A stretch of DNA of 17,056 nt. Source: JAAFJT01 sp043744275. GTDB lineage: Bacteria > Bacteroidota > Bacteroidia > Chitinophagales > Saprospiraceae. Below the pieces are notes generated by a model. The model worked only from the letters and a program-made list of their open reading frames with translations, was not told the origin of the DNA and searched no databases. Location of the stretch: contig JAYTUY010000200.1 in the NCBI GenBank assembly GCA_043744275.1, positions 1 through 17,056 of the forward strand, in the 5' to 3' direction. The position numbers and the translations under genes are program-made. The first letter of the stretch is position 1. Every line of letters starts with the position of its first letter. Positions 1 to 8,315 of this stretch are shown here, piece after piece.

Positions 1-180
1 CAATTATTTATAAAGTTTTCAATTGAACTAAATTAATTATATTGAAGAATGCTTTTAATGGTGCAAAAAAAGTACCAATCCCAAATTTTAACTAAGCAAT
101 TTCCTTTTTTAAAATAAAATATTTGGGAACAACAAAGGGCATTTATTATAAAATTAGGTCAAATCGGATGTGTATAAAAT

Positions 181-218
181 AAAAAACTGCCTGCAATACG
201 AATTACAGACAGTTTTTT
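181..218 (-). terminator. Intrinsic terminator of the OmpA-family gene
   Basis: Two 13-base arms (181-193 and 206-218) pair around a 12-base loop, with a single G-U wobble on the minus strand. Each arm is A- or T-rich at its outer end, which gives the minus-strand transcript a T-tract after the stem. It lies 27 bases beyond the stop codon of the OmpA-family gene. The remaining bases 1-180 are AT-rich and I see no gene or clear signal there. Confidence 0.8.
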
Positions 219-244
219 ATTCTATACAAAGGTTATGTAGAATC

Positions 245-1381
245 TTATTTTTTCAAAATTCTAAATTCCACTCGTCTATTGACTTGGCGCATTTCTTCTG
301 TATCGTTTGAAGAAAGAGGCTGCGAAGAGCCAAATCCGTTGGCTTGAAGCCGTTTCGCTTCAATGCCGTTGCGGATAGCATAGTCCATCACTTGAGAGGC
401 ACGGCGACGGCTGAGAGTAACATTATAATTCACATCACCAATATTATCAGTATGCCCGATGATTTCAATTTCCATTTTTGGATTTTCCCGCATTATCTGC
501 ACGAGCTTATCCAATTCGACTGACGAGCGAGGTAACAATTCAGAACGGTCGCTATCGAAATATATATTTTTAAGGACAACCACTTTACCCATTTCAAGCG
601 GTATGCGTGTGAGGTCATCTTCTTTTACAGGCACAGGCATAATCGGTTCAGCTTTTTTAACAGAAACATCATCAATATAGTAATAAGCGAAGTTTAAACC
701 GTTAGATACTGAGGGGTACACCGCTGTTGTCTGATTGTCTTCATTGAAGTTGCCGATGACCACCCATTCCGCTTCCGTTTGAGCTTGAAATTTGGCAGTG
801 AATTTTGTCCACCGCCCACCGTCAGCATTTAATACAGCTTCGGATTTGACTTGCGGCACAAGATTCAAGCAATTGTCGGTTTTGACTTTCACCTGTTTAT
901 CTGAAAAATAAGCACCTATATTATTCACCTGCATCGAACCTGCTAAATGCGATACCCAAAACTCGACGACATAAACCTGCCCAATGACCAACGGCTCTTT
1001 CATCTGAATTTCGATATACTCGCGGCAATGCGGCTTGCCAGTTCCGCAGCCAAAAACCGTAATACCTGCCATCGCCTGCCCACCATGAGCAAACTGCTTG
1101 CCGAAGCCTTTCTCCGACCAACTTGCAGGTACTCTCACACGGGCACCGTAGGCATCGGGTGAAGCGATAGTGGCTGATGTCCAATATTTGACCACATCAT
1201 CGAAGTCCGTACCTTTATAATACCAACCGATTGGAAAACCGTCGAACTCTTCAAAACCTGGATTCGGTACGATGTTCTCTTGCCCCCCCTCAGTATATTG
1301 AGCGAAAATGCTATTATTTAGCAAGAGGAAAAAGAATATATTGAGGAGAGTCCGCATTGAAATAAATTGGCTTTTGTTCAT
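245..1381 (-). CDS. OmpA-family surface/outer-membrane protein with N-terminal jelly-roll-like region
   Basis: A 378-residue exported protein. Residues 1-28 form a signal peptide (basic start, run of F/L, then SIFAQ). Residues of about 35-245 begin with NIVPNPGFEEF, a pattern common in carbohydrate-binding-like beta-sandwich domains of Bacteroidota surface proteins. The C-terminal part of about 110 residues is a clear OmpA domain (IYFDSDRSEL, then GHTDNIGD and LSRRRA); the Asp of HTD and the Arg of the SRRRA block are the residues that bind peptidoglycan diaminopimelate in this family. The likely role is anchoring an outer-membrane or surface module to the cell wall. The first Met is used; a second in-frame Met at residue 9 is possible because no clear ribosome binding site decides. 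The 9-mer repeat occurs twice, once right after the signal peptide (encoding TEGG) and once read as PSV near residue 223. It appears to be a single-gene unit. The ligand of the N-terminal part is unknown. Confidence 0.85.
   Translation of the reverse strand: MNKSQFISMRTLLNIFFFLLLNNSIFAQYTEGGQENIVPNPGFEEFDGFPIGWYYKGTDFDDVVKYWTSATIASPDAYGARVRVPASWSEKGFGKQFAHGGQAMAGITVFGCGTGKPHCREYIEIQMKEPLVIGQVYVVEFWVSHLAGSMQVNNIGAYFSDKQVKVKTDNCLNLVPQVKSEAVLNADGGRWTKFTAKFQAQTEAEWVVIGNFNEDNQTTAVYPSVSNGLNFAYYYIDDVSVKKAEPIMPVPVKEDDLTRIPLEMGKVVVLKNIYFDSDRSELLPRSSVELDKLVQIMRENPKMEIEIIGHTDNIGDVNYNVTLSRRRASQVMDYAIRNGIEAKRLQANGFGSSQPLSSNDTEEMRQVNRRVEFRILKK
708..716 (+). repeat. ACTGAGGGG copy 1
   Basis: Context ATACTGAGGGGT, four G. 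Lies antisense in the OmpA-family gene and is read as P-S-V. Confidence 0.95.
1286..1294 (-). repeat. ACTGAGGGG copy 2
   Basis: Context ATACTGA followed by seven G, the longest run. Sense in the OmpA-family gene, read as T-E-G-G just after the signal peptide. Confidence 0.95.
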
Positions 1382-1510
1382 TGATGATTATTTTTTTGAT
1401 AATAACAATAACCTAAACAATTTTCAAACCATACACTGTACCCATATTCCGCTAAATTTAAATAGTATAAATTGTGTTATGTTTAAAAAGCTGATTTTCA
1501 ATTTTTTAAA

Positions 1511-1518
1511 CAAATTTA
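1511..1518 (-). promoter_or_regulatory. Possible -7 element for the OmpA-family gene
   Basis: The minus strand reads TAAATTTG, matching TAnnTTTG. No TTG lies at the expected distance upstream, and the leader would be about 125 bases, so this is weak. The rest of 1382-1587 is AT-rich with no other recognised signal. Confidence 0.25.
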
Positions 1519-1587
1519 ATAAATCTAATGAATAGATGCAGGAAAAAGATTTCTCTTGATAACGTTAGAATGCATATTTTATGATAC

Positions 1588-3060
1588 TTATTCAGTATCA
1601 ATTTTTGGAGAATTTAAGTTGTTGTCATTTTGACGGGTCGCCAAATCGAGATTGGTAAAAACGGCGAGACTCATGAAAAAGAATGAACCAAACTTGTCCG
1701 TTTCTATGAGGTCATTGATGGTAATGAGAATAAGGAGAGTGACAAATGAAAGGAGCGTTGTCATCAACACTTGCTTTTGAAAACCTTCCGCCCGATGATA
1801 CACTTGCTCTGCTTTGATAAGAGCGTAAAAGATGAGCATGAAAAAAATAATCGCCCCAAAGATGCCTTGTTCGATAGCTGTGAGCAGATAATAACAATGC
1901 ACCGTCGAGCCTTCTTTATTGTCGCTCACATAGGTTTTGAAGTTGGTGACGGTAAATGTTTTATAGTAATTATAGAAATTATTGGGTCCAAAACCCAAAA
2001 AAGGTTTTTCAGACACCATTCTAAAACCCGCTACCCACCGATAGACGCGCTCCATTGTCGATATGTCCTCTCCTTTTGCAGTGGCTTCTAAAAGTTGATC
2101 GAAGTTTTTATGAGTGATGGTTTTTTCAAATTTAGGGGCATAATCCAAGTATTTATTATCATTCACAATGTAGGTGACAAAACCGATGATGCCTATTATT
2201 GATAAGCCAATAACTGCTTTTGTTAATTTAAATTTCACTATAAAATAATAGCCTGCTGCGCCAATAATGGCTCCATACGCCGCCCGCGTGAATGACATTT
2301 GGATAGCAAAAAGAAATAATACGATAGCAATAGTTAACACCCACCATCTCAATCCAAACCGACGTTGCCATGACCGACCCAATATGACATAAGGGAGAAA
2401 CACCGCTAAAATGCAACCATAACTCACATGATTCCGAAACATCGGATACATAATTTTATTTATATCCGTAAAAGAAAAATCGTAGGCGGCATGTCGGTAC
2501 GTGGTAATAACGATGGCTATACTGAGGGGGGTAAAAATGCACCAAATAAGCCGTTGAAAATCTCGTCGCGTTTGGAGCATGAGTGATGCTAAAAAATAGA
2601 ACGTCACGACAAACCAAATCTTCGCTAAGAAGTATTTTAAAGAATAAAAAAGGCTTTCGGAATTAATCATGGTGACAAAAATCCAACCGATATGAAGCCC
2701 TATCAATAATGTAATCGGATGGCGCAAGAAACCTCGACCCCTCAGTATATCGTCGTTTTTCAAGGCGAAAATGATATAAACAAGCATTAAACCGATGGTT
2801 AGAGGCTCTGTTGGTATATCAGTGCTGAATCCATTGGGCAATTCAAACTCTGCTGAGATAGGAATACAGGCTAAAAGAAGAAAAAAAACGCTCTTAAAAT
2901 CTACAATCGTCATATAAATTAAAAGCCCAAACGCAGGGATAGCCAAAGGATAAAAACTGTCAAAAGCCGCCGCCAGCCAACAACTTGCAATGATGACATT
3001 AGCGAAAACAATGAAGGTTGTTTTGGCTTGTGAGCGAGATATGACGTTGTGGAAATTCAA
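1588..3060 (-). CDS. Wzy/O-antigen-ligase-like polysaccharide polymerase
   Basis: A 490-residue polytopic membrane protein with roughly a dozen hydrophobic segments across its length. The large loop near residues 345-395 has the hallmarks of the O-antigen ligase/polymerase superfamily: a KPFLGFGPNNFYNYY block, then VHCYYLLTAIEQGIFGA, which corresponds to the usual HNxyL..l.e.GilG motif with Cys in place of Asn. Such proteins act at the periplasmic face of the inner membrane and either polymerise lipid-linked repeat units or transfer the glycan to its acceptor; the sequence does not separate these roles. It starts 15 bases after the stop of the chain-length protein, so the two are almost certainly cotranscribed and work on the same polymer. 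The 9-mer repeat occurs twice, read as PLS at about residue 178 and as LRG at about residue 106. No repeat-unit flippase or initiating transferase is in the window. Confidence 0.8.
   Translation of the reverse strand: MNFHNVISRSQAKTTFIVFANVIIASCWLAAAFDSFYPLAIPAFGLLIYMTIVDFKSVFFLLLACIPISAEFELPNGFSTDIPTEPLTIGLMLVYIIFALKNDDILRGRGFLRHPITLLIGLHIGWIFVTMINSESLFYSLKYFLAKIWFVVTFYFLASLMLQTRRDFQRLIWCIFTPLSIAIVITTYRHAAYDFSFTDINKIMYPMFRNHVSYGCILAVFLPYVILGRSWQRRFGLRWWVLTIAIVLFLFAIQMSFTRAAYGAIIGAAGYYFIVKFKLTKAVIGLSIIGIIGFVTYIVNDNKYLDYAPKFEKTITHKNFDQLLEATAKGEDISTMERVYRWVAGFRMVSEKPFLGFGPNNFYNYYKTFTVTNFKTYVSDNKEGSTVHCYYLLTAIEQGIFGAIIFFMLIFYALIKAEQVYHRAEGFQKQVLMTTLLSFVTLLILITINDLIETDKFGSFFFMSLAVFTNLDLATRQNDNNLNSPKIDTE
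2521..2529 (+). repeat. ACTGAGGGG copy 3
   Basis: ATACTGA plus six G. Antisense in the polymerase gene, read as P-L-S. Confidence 0.95.
2738..2746 (-). repeat. ACTGAGGGG copy 4
   Basis: ATACTGA plus four G. Sense in the polymerase gene, read as L-R-G. Confidence 0.95.
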
Positions 3061-3075
3061 GGGAAATATGCCGAA

Positions 3076-4251
3076 TTAGCTTTCACGATTTAAGAAACCA
3101 ATTGATTTTTTACTCCCCTCAGTATTGGTCACTCTGTATGAACCATTTTGAGCATTGGTCACATCATTCCAATTGACATCTCTATAATTATCAATCAATA
3201 ATACACCGATAATGCTAAAAATCAAGGCAATTAATGCAGCACTGAATACAATAATGCTTCTTTTAGGGCGCGATTTGACGATAGGTACTTTGGCAGATTC
3301 GACAAGGATGAGGGCTGAAATTTTGGTATTGTAAGCGATGCGGAGTTGCATAGCTCGCTGTTTGTCTTTGCCCATTTGATCGCGTTCTTTCTCATAAAAT
3401 TCTTTCAAAGCTGAAACGCTGTTGAAGCCTTGATTGTATTTTTTCAACATCAAACTATTGGCTTTTACTTCTTCTTCATAACCTCTTACATTCGCTTCTA
3501 AAAGTACGAGCGTATCTGCTGAAACATTGGGCGATTTTTTAAGCATGTCCAATTTTGCTTTATTTCGAGCATAATTGGATTCCGATTCTACGGCGGTTTT
3601 GGTCACTGCTTCAGTTTGTTTATCAGGGTCAATAACGCCATAATTTTCACGCAATCGCATCAATGAATCGCCTACACTCACTAATACTTTTTCCTTTTCA
3701 ATAAAATTAGACTCGTAGGCTTTGATGACATTCTCTTGGCTTTGGCGAATCAGCCTTTGCGATATTTCATCAATTTTTTCACGCGCTACGTTAGCGATTT
3801 CAGTAGCCATTTGCTTGTTCACATCTTCTACCGATAATTCAATGGCATCAAATTTTGTTTTTTTAACATCATACAATGATTCCAATTTTTCACGCACTTT
3901 AAAAGGTGCTTTTTCATCCGTTGTATCAATATCGTAGTGTTTGTATAAATCAAACTTTTTAATTAAAAACTCATATAATTCCCCTGATTCTGCAATCGTC
4001 AAAACTCTGTCAAGGTCATTGGCAGTACCATAAAATTCCATATCTTTATTAGAAGTTCCAAACACCTGCTCAGGTTTGAAAATATCGGGACTGGCTACGT
4101 AAAAAATAGTAGTTGACTTATAATAATTATGTAGGAAAAGAAAAGCAATCAACGCTGCACCCAAAGCGGCGATAAAGGTCACTGATAAAATTTGTTTTTT
4201 CCACCTAAAAATAGTCGCCAAGACTCCTAAAAGATTGTCGTTATTTTCCAT
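3076..4251 (-). CDS. Wzz/GumC-like polysaccharide chain-length (co-polymerase) protein
   Basis: 391 residues with the classic polysaccharide co-polymerase layout: short cytoplasmic N-terminus, membrane segment at about 20-40, a long charged and coiled-coil-rich periplasmic region, and a second membrane segment at about 332-352 preceded by a proline-containing stretch (VPIVKSRPKRS). No Walker A motif follows, so there is no fused tyrosine-kinase domain. Members oligomerise in the inner membrane and set the length of O-antigen, exopolysaccharide or capsule chains made by a Wzy-type polymerase; the next gene is such a polymerase. The cytoplasmic tail of about 39 residues carries the 9-mer repeat as TEGS near the C-terminus. 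The gap of 85 bases from uvrA contains no strong terminator, so readthrough from uvrA is possible. Confidence 0.8.
   Translation of the reverse strand: MENNDNLLGVLATIFRWKKQILSVTFIAALGAALIAFLFLHNYYKSTTIFYVASPDIFKPEQVFGTSNKDMEFYGTANDLDRVLTIAESGELYEFLIKKFDLYKHYDIDTTDEKAPFKVREKLESLYDVKKTKFDAIELSVEDVNKQMATEIANVAREKIDEISQRLIRQSQENVIKAYESNFIEKEKVLVSVGDSLMRLRENYGVIDPDKQTEAVTKTAVESESNYARNKAKLDMLKKSPNVSADTLVLLEANVRGYEEEVKANSLMLKKYNQGFNSVSALKEFYEKERDQMGKDKQRAMQLRIAYNTKISALILVESAKVPIVKSRPKRSIIVFSAALIALIFSIIGVLLIDNYRDVNWNDVTNAQNGSYRVTNTEGSKKSIGFLNRES
3115..3123 (-). repeat. ACTGAGGGG copy 5
   Basis: ATACTGA plus four G. Sense in the chain-length gene, read as T-E-G in the cytoplasmic tail. Confidence 0.95.
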
Positions 4252-4336
4252 ACTTGAAATGTATTCTTGAAATTTGAGCAGTAAAGGTAAAATTTTTAAT
4301 CTAACTATTAAAAACGCTGAGTTTCATTCCTTTATT

Positions 4337-7240
4337 TTAAAGCTCTAATTTCAAAAATGCGCCTGTATGCGACCCCTCAGTATTAGCCACTTCCTCAGGC
4401 GTACCCGTGCAAACAACCGTGCCGCCTCTAAATCCACCTTCAGGTCCCATGTCAATAACATAATCAGCGACCTTAATGACATCCATATTGTGCTCAATCA
4501 CCATCACCGTATTTCCTTTTTCAACAAGGCGATATAAAACCGTCAGAAGCAATTGAATATCTTGAAAATGCAAACCAGTCGTCGGTTCATCCAAAATATA
4601 CATTGTGTTGCCCGTATCTTTTTTAGACAATTCCTCAGCCAATTTGACGCGTTGAGCTTCACCACCTGAGAGCGTAGTCGCCTGCTGCCCAAGCGTGATA
4701 TAGCCTAAGCCGACCTCTTGCAAAGTCTTCATGCGGCGGAAAATATTGGGTATTTTTTCAAAAAAAGGCACTGCTTCATCAACTGTCATGTTCAAAACAT
4801 CATTGATGCTCTTACCTTTATATAGCACCTCCAAAGTCTCCCGATTGTAGCGGCGACCCAAGCATGTTTCGCAATCTACTTCAACATCAGGTAGGAAATT
4901 CATTTCAATCACCCGTTTACCCGCCCCTTCGCAAGTCTCACAACGACCACCTTTTACATTAAAACTAAAACGTCCTGGCTTATAACCTCTAATTTTAGCT
5001 TCGGGCAGCCCTGCAAAAATATTGCGAATATCACTGAAAACACCTGTATAAGTTGCTGGATTTGAACGCGGAGTACGCCCGATAGGTGATTGGTCAATTT
5101 CAATCACTTTATCCAAATGCCCTAAGCCTTGAAGCCGCTTAAAGGGCATGGGCTTTTTAGTAGAATTATAGAAATGTTGCCTTAAAATAGGGTAAAGCGT
5201 TTCATTTATCAAGGTAGATTTACCGCTGCCCGATACGCCTGTTATCAAAATAAGGGTCCCGAGAGGAATCGTGACGGTTACATTTTTCAAATTATTGCCC
5301 GTTGCACCTGTCAAAATCAACTCTTTGCCGTTGCCTTTTCGCCGATGTTTAGGCACTTCAATGCGTTTCACATTGTTCAAAAACTCGGCTGTCAAGGTCT
5401 GATTTTGGATAAATACTGAGGGGATGCCTTCACCCACCAATTCGCCGCCATGTTTACCCGCGCCCGGTCCGAGGTCAATCACATAATCGGAAGCCATCAT
5501 TATATCCTTATCATGCTCAACGACGATGACCGTATTCCCAATTTCTTTCAATTGTTGCAATGCCTCAATCAGTCGCTGATTATCCCGCTGATGCAAGCCA
5601 ATGCTCGGCTCATCGAGTATATAGGTGATGCCCGTGAGCTGCGAACCAATTTGAGTAGCCAAGCGAATGCGCTGCGATTCACCGCCCGAAAGCGTACCCG
5701 AAGGACGGTTCATAGACAAATAATCCAAGCCGACATTTAATAAAAAACCCAATCTCAAACGAATCTCTTTTAAAATATCTTTAGCTATAACTTGTTGACG
5801 CTCAGTGAGTTGTGTTTCAATTGGCTCAAACCATTCCATCAAACTAATGACATCCAAAACGGCTAATTCACCAATATGCTTATCCGTAATTTTAATATGC
5901 AAAGACTCTTTTTTCAAGCGATAACCATTGCATTCAGGGCATGTCATGACAGTCATAAACTCCTCTGCCCACTGTGAAATTTTCTCAGAACCCGAATCTT
6001 GATACCAACGTTTGAGCATATTTGTCAAGCCCGTTGACGCCAAATCATAGACATACATATCCTGTTGAGCAACATATGTGGGCAAATTGACAGATTTTTT
6101 TTCACCGCCATAGAGCATCAAATTCAAAGCCTCCTCAGCTATATCTTTTATAGGTGTGGCAAAAGTGAAATTGTATTTTTTTGAAATCGCTCTAATTTGC
6201 TGAAACATTGTGTTCTCTCGCACCTCACCAAAAGGCACGATCGCCGCATCATTGATGCTTTTCGACCAATCGGGAATCACTTTTTCCATATCCACCTCAG
6301 CCACCTGCCCCAAACCCTTGCAATGTGGACACGCGCCATAAGGCGAGTTGAAGGAAAAAGTATTCGGTGAAGCCTCTTCATAGCTGATACCAGATTCGGC
6401 ATCCATTAAATGCTTTGAAAACATAGTCAACTCACCCCCCTCAGTAGAATCAGCATTTACTGTCAAAATAAAAATCAAACCATTCCCCATTTTCATGGTC
6501 GTACCGAGTGAAGTCACGAGCCTTTCACGCCGCTCTTCGGAGACTTGAATACGGTCAATCACCACCTCAATATCATGCACTTTGAACCTATCTACTTGCA
6601 GCCCAGGTTCAAGGTCGAGCAAAATACCATCTACCCGCACTTTAGTATAGCCTTGCTTCCGAATATTATCAAAAAGCTCCCGATAATGCCCTTTGCGCCC
6701 CCGTATAAGCGGCGCAAGGAGCATTATTTTTTGACCGTCAAACTGTTCGAGGATAAGATTTCGGATTTGCTCTTCGGTATATTTCACCATTTTTTTACCC
6801 GTTTCGTAGCTGTAAGCATCGCCAATTCGAGCAAAAAGTAGGCGCATAAAGTCATAAATTTCGGTAATTGTGCCCACCGTTGAGCGTGGATTGCGCCCAG
6901 TTGTTTTTTGTTCAATAGAAATAACAGGGCTTAAACCCGTTATTTGTTCCACATCAGGGCGCTCCATTGAGCCAATAAATTGACGCGCGTAGGCGGAAAA
7001 AGTTTCCATATAACGGCGTTGACCTTCGGCATAAATCGTATCAAAAGCCAATGACGATTTGCCACTACCACTCAAGCCTGTAATCACAACTAATTGATTA
7101 CGAGGTATTTTTACATTAATATTTTTTAAATTATGGACTTTTGCCCCAATGACTTCAATATAATCTTGCGCTGTAACCTTCGGCGATTCAGGCATTTTTA
7201 AAGCAGTAGAGGTATCTGATGACGAGTGATTCTGAGCCAT
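4337..7240 (-). CDS. uvrA: UvrA, excinuclease ABC subunit A
   Basis: 967 residues, close to the usual 940-960. UvrA is the damage-sensing ATPase of nucleotide excision repair; it dimerises and loads UvrB on DNA lesions. Two ABC modules are intact: Walker A GLSGSGKSS at 55-63 and GVSGSGKST near 668, signatures LSGGESQRI near 520 and LSGGEAQRV near 858, each followed by a LDEPxxGLH Walker B. The C-terminal zinc finger is complete (CETC, then CETC about 20 residues later), and CPHC (304-307) and CPEC pairs are present. The Cys pair that opens the N-terminal zinc finger in E. coli is missing; the aligned stretch reads MDAESG (279-284). About 25 residues precede the usual IxxxGAxxHNLK start, so the true start may be Met16. 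Three copies of the 9-mer repeat lie inside: TEGG at 266, PSV near 607 and TEGS at 954, the last fitting the normally conserved EGSHTG end. Confidence 0.97.
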   Translation of the reverse strand: MAQNHSSSDTSTALKMPESPKVTAQDYIEVIGAKVHNLKNINVKIPRNQLVVITGLSGSGKSSLAFDTIYAEGQRRYMETFSAYARQFIGSMERPDVEQITGLSPVISIEQKTTGRNPRSTVGTITEIYDFMRLLFARIGDAYSYETGKKMVKYTEEQIRNLILEQFDGQKIMLLAPLIRGRKGHYRELFDNIRKQGYTKVRVDGILLDLEPGLQVDRFKVHDIEVVIDRIQVSEERRERLVTSLGTTMKMGNGLIFILTVNADSTEGGELTMFSKHLMDAESGISYEEASPNTFSFNSPYGACPHCKGLGQVAEVDMEKVIPDWSKSINDAAIVPFGEVRENTMFQQIRAISKKYNFTFATPIKDIAEEALNLMLYGGEKKSVNLPTYVAQQDMYVYDLASTGLTNMLKRWYQDSGSEKISQWAEEFMTVMTCPECNGYRLKKESLHIKITDKHIGELAVLDVISLMEWFEPIETQLTERQQVIAKDILKEIRLRLGFLLNVGLDYLSMNRPSGTLSGGESQRIRLATQIGSQLTGITYILDEPSIGLHQRDNQRLIEALQQLKEIGNTVIVVEHDKDIMMASDYVIDLGPGAGKHGGELVGEGIPSVFIQNQTLTAEFLNNVKRIEVPKHRRKGNGKELILTGATGNNLKNVTVTIPLGTLILITGVSGSGKSTLINETLYPILRQHFYNSTKKPMPFKRLQGLGHLDKVIEIDQSPIGRTPRSNPATYTGVFSDIRNIFAGLPEAKIRGYKPGRFSFNVKGGRCETCEGAGKRVIEMNFLPDVEVDCETCLGRRYNRETLEVLYKGKSINDVLNMTVDEAVPFFEKIPNIFRRMKTLQEVGLGYITLGQQATTLSGGEAQRVKLAEELSKKDTGNTMYILDEPTTGLHFQDIQLLLTVLYRLVEKGNTVMVIEHNMDVIKVADYVIDMGPEGGFRGGTVVCTGTPEEVANTEGSHTGAFLKLEL
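4373..4381 (-). repeat. ACTGAGGGG copy 6
   Basis: ATACTGA plus four G. Sense in uvrA, read as T-E-G at the start of the conserved EGSHTG end. Confidence 0.95.
5415..5423 (+). repeat. ACTGAGGGG copy 7
   Basis: ATACTGA plus four G. Antisense in uvrA, read as P-S-V. Confidence 0.95.
6437..6445 (-). repeat. ACTGAGGGG copy 8
   Basis: CTACTGA plus six G. Sense in uvrA, read as T-E-G-G. Confidence 0.95.
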
Positions 7241-7263
7241 GTAATTTTATTTTTTGCAAACGG

Positions 7264-7271
7264 CAAATCTA
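7264..7271 (-). promoter_or_regulatory. -7 promoter element of uvrA
   Basis: The minus strand reads TAGATTTG, a full match to the Bacteroidota TAnnTTTG -7 element, 23 bases upstream of the uvrA start codon. The upstream side is T-rich but I find no TTG at 19-21 bases. No SOS-type operator is evident. Confidence 0.55.
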
Positions 7272-7320
7272 CGAAAAAACTTTTTGTTTTAAAAAGAATG
7301 ATACAAAATAACTATTTATT

Positions 7321-7374
7321 GTGTGTAGTTTTTGGTGTTGAGTGTTGAGCCGTTACAATCCAAAAACTACACAC
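7321..7374. repeat. Inverted repeat with stuttered GTGTTGAG core between divergent genes
   Basis: Two perfect 15-base arms (7321-7335 and 7360-7374, GTGTGTAGTTTTTGG and its complement) flank a loop with a tandem GTGTTGAGTGTTGAG. Imperfect further copies (ACTAAAAACTATACACTGA) follow to about 7390. It separates two divergent promoters, so it is unlikely to be only a terminator. It resembles in style the TTGAG/CTCAA repeats at 11308-11375 and 14023-14060. Confidence 0.6.
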
Positions 7375-7429
7375 TAAAAACTATACACTGAATTGAGTGT
7401 TCTTTAAACCAAATTTCAAGCATAAAGAT

Positions 7430-7437
7430 TAGATTTG
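7430..7437 (+). promoter_or_regulatory. -7 promoter element of the glycosyltransferase gene
   Basis: TAGATTTG matches TAnnTTTG exactly and is the same octamer used by divergent uvrA. It lies 19 bases before the TTG start, so the leader would be very short (about 13 bases). No good TTG -33 element at the standard distance. Confidence 0.5.
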
Positions 7438-7456
7438 CATTCAAAAAGAAAACAAC

Positions 7457-8281
7457 TTGAATGCGTCATCATCTTTAACCGTCCTTTTTACCACTTTTAA
7501 TGAGGAAGATAATATAGCTGCTGCCCTTGATTCTGTCGTCGGTTGGGCGGCTGAAATCATTGTCGTGGACTCGTTCAGCACCGATAATACTGAGGGGGTG
7601 GTCAAACGCTACGAAAATGTGCAATTCTTACAGCATATTTATTTCGGACCCGCTTTTCAAAAAAATTGGGCAATTCCATTAGCCAATCATGAATGGGTTT
7701 TAATTATGGATGCAGATGAAAGAGTAACGCCTTCAATGCGTTTTGAAATTGATGAAATACTGTCACGTCAAAGCGTGATGAAGCAACAAGCATCAAGGGG
7801 GGTGGAAATTGGAAATGATTTTTTCGATTGTTTTTGGATAGGTTTCACGCATTATTTTATGGGTAAAAAAGTACGTTATTCAGGTTGGCAAAATGATAAA
7901 ACAGTGCGATTGATTAAGCGTGAAAAATGCCGTTACAATCAAAATCGGGTGCATGAAGAGATAAGGACTGAGGGCTTGCGAGTCGGAAAACTTGAAAATA
8001 AATTTGAGCATTACACGTTTAAAAACATTAAACATTTCGTTGATAAACAGATGCGTTATGCCGCTTGGTCAGCAGAAGACAAGGACGTTTCTACGGGCAG
8101 AATAACCTATTTTCACTTAGTTTTGAAGCCTTTTATGCGCTTTATCAAGCATTTTATCATAAAAAAAGGCTTTTTAGACGGTCATGTCGGTTTCGTTATT
8201 AGCGCGGTGGCAGCATGGTCGGTTTTTATGCGCTATATTTTTATGCTTGAAAACAGACGCCAATCAAAGAGAATTTTGTAA
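7457..8281 (+). CDS. Family 2 glycosyltransferase, LPS-core (WaaE/KdtX-like) type
   Basis: 274 residues with a GT-A fold N-terminus: LTVLFTTFNEEDNI (7-20), IIVVDSFSTDNT (34-45) and the metal/nucleotide-sugar motif DADE (85-88). The middle, with HEEI and a YRNP-like segment replaced by KNIKHFVDKQMRYAAW, and the hydrophobic C-terminal KPFMRFIKHFIIKKGFLDG block are typical of the WaaE/KdtX-like branch, membrane-associated enzymes that add a sugar from a nucleotide donor to lipopolysaccharide or lipid-linked glycan. The start is a TTG: the frame is closed by a TAG at 7430-7432, no in-frame ATG precedes the catalytic domain, and starting here leaves the normal few residues before the first beta strand. 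The next gene follows after 34 bases. One exact repeat copy encodes TEG at 45-47 and a decayed copy encodes TEGL near residue 171. The acceptor and donor sugars cannot be told. Confidence 0.85.
   Translation: MNASSSLTVLFTTFNEEDNIAAALDSVVGWAAEIIVVDSFSTDNTEGVVKRYENVQFLQHIYFGPAFQKNWAIPLANHEWVLIMDADERVTPSMRFEIDEILSRQSVMKQQASRGVEIGNDFFDCFWIGFTHYFMGKKVRYSGWQNDKTVRLIKREKCRYNQNRVHEEIRTEGLRVGKLENKFEHYTFKNIKHFVDKQMRYAAWSAEDKDVSTGRITYFHLVLKPFMRFIKHFIIKKGFLDGHVGFVISAVAAWSVFMRYIFMLENRRQSKRIL
7589..7597 (+). repeat. ACTGAGGGG copy 9
   Basis: ATACTGA plus five G. Sense in the glycosyltransferase gene, read as T-E-G after the VVDSFSTDN motif. Confidence 0.95.
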
Positions 8282-8315
8282 AAATGAATATGGATTAAAT
8301 TAAAATTTTAACTAA

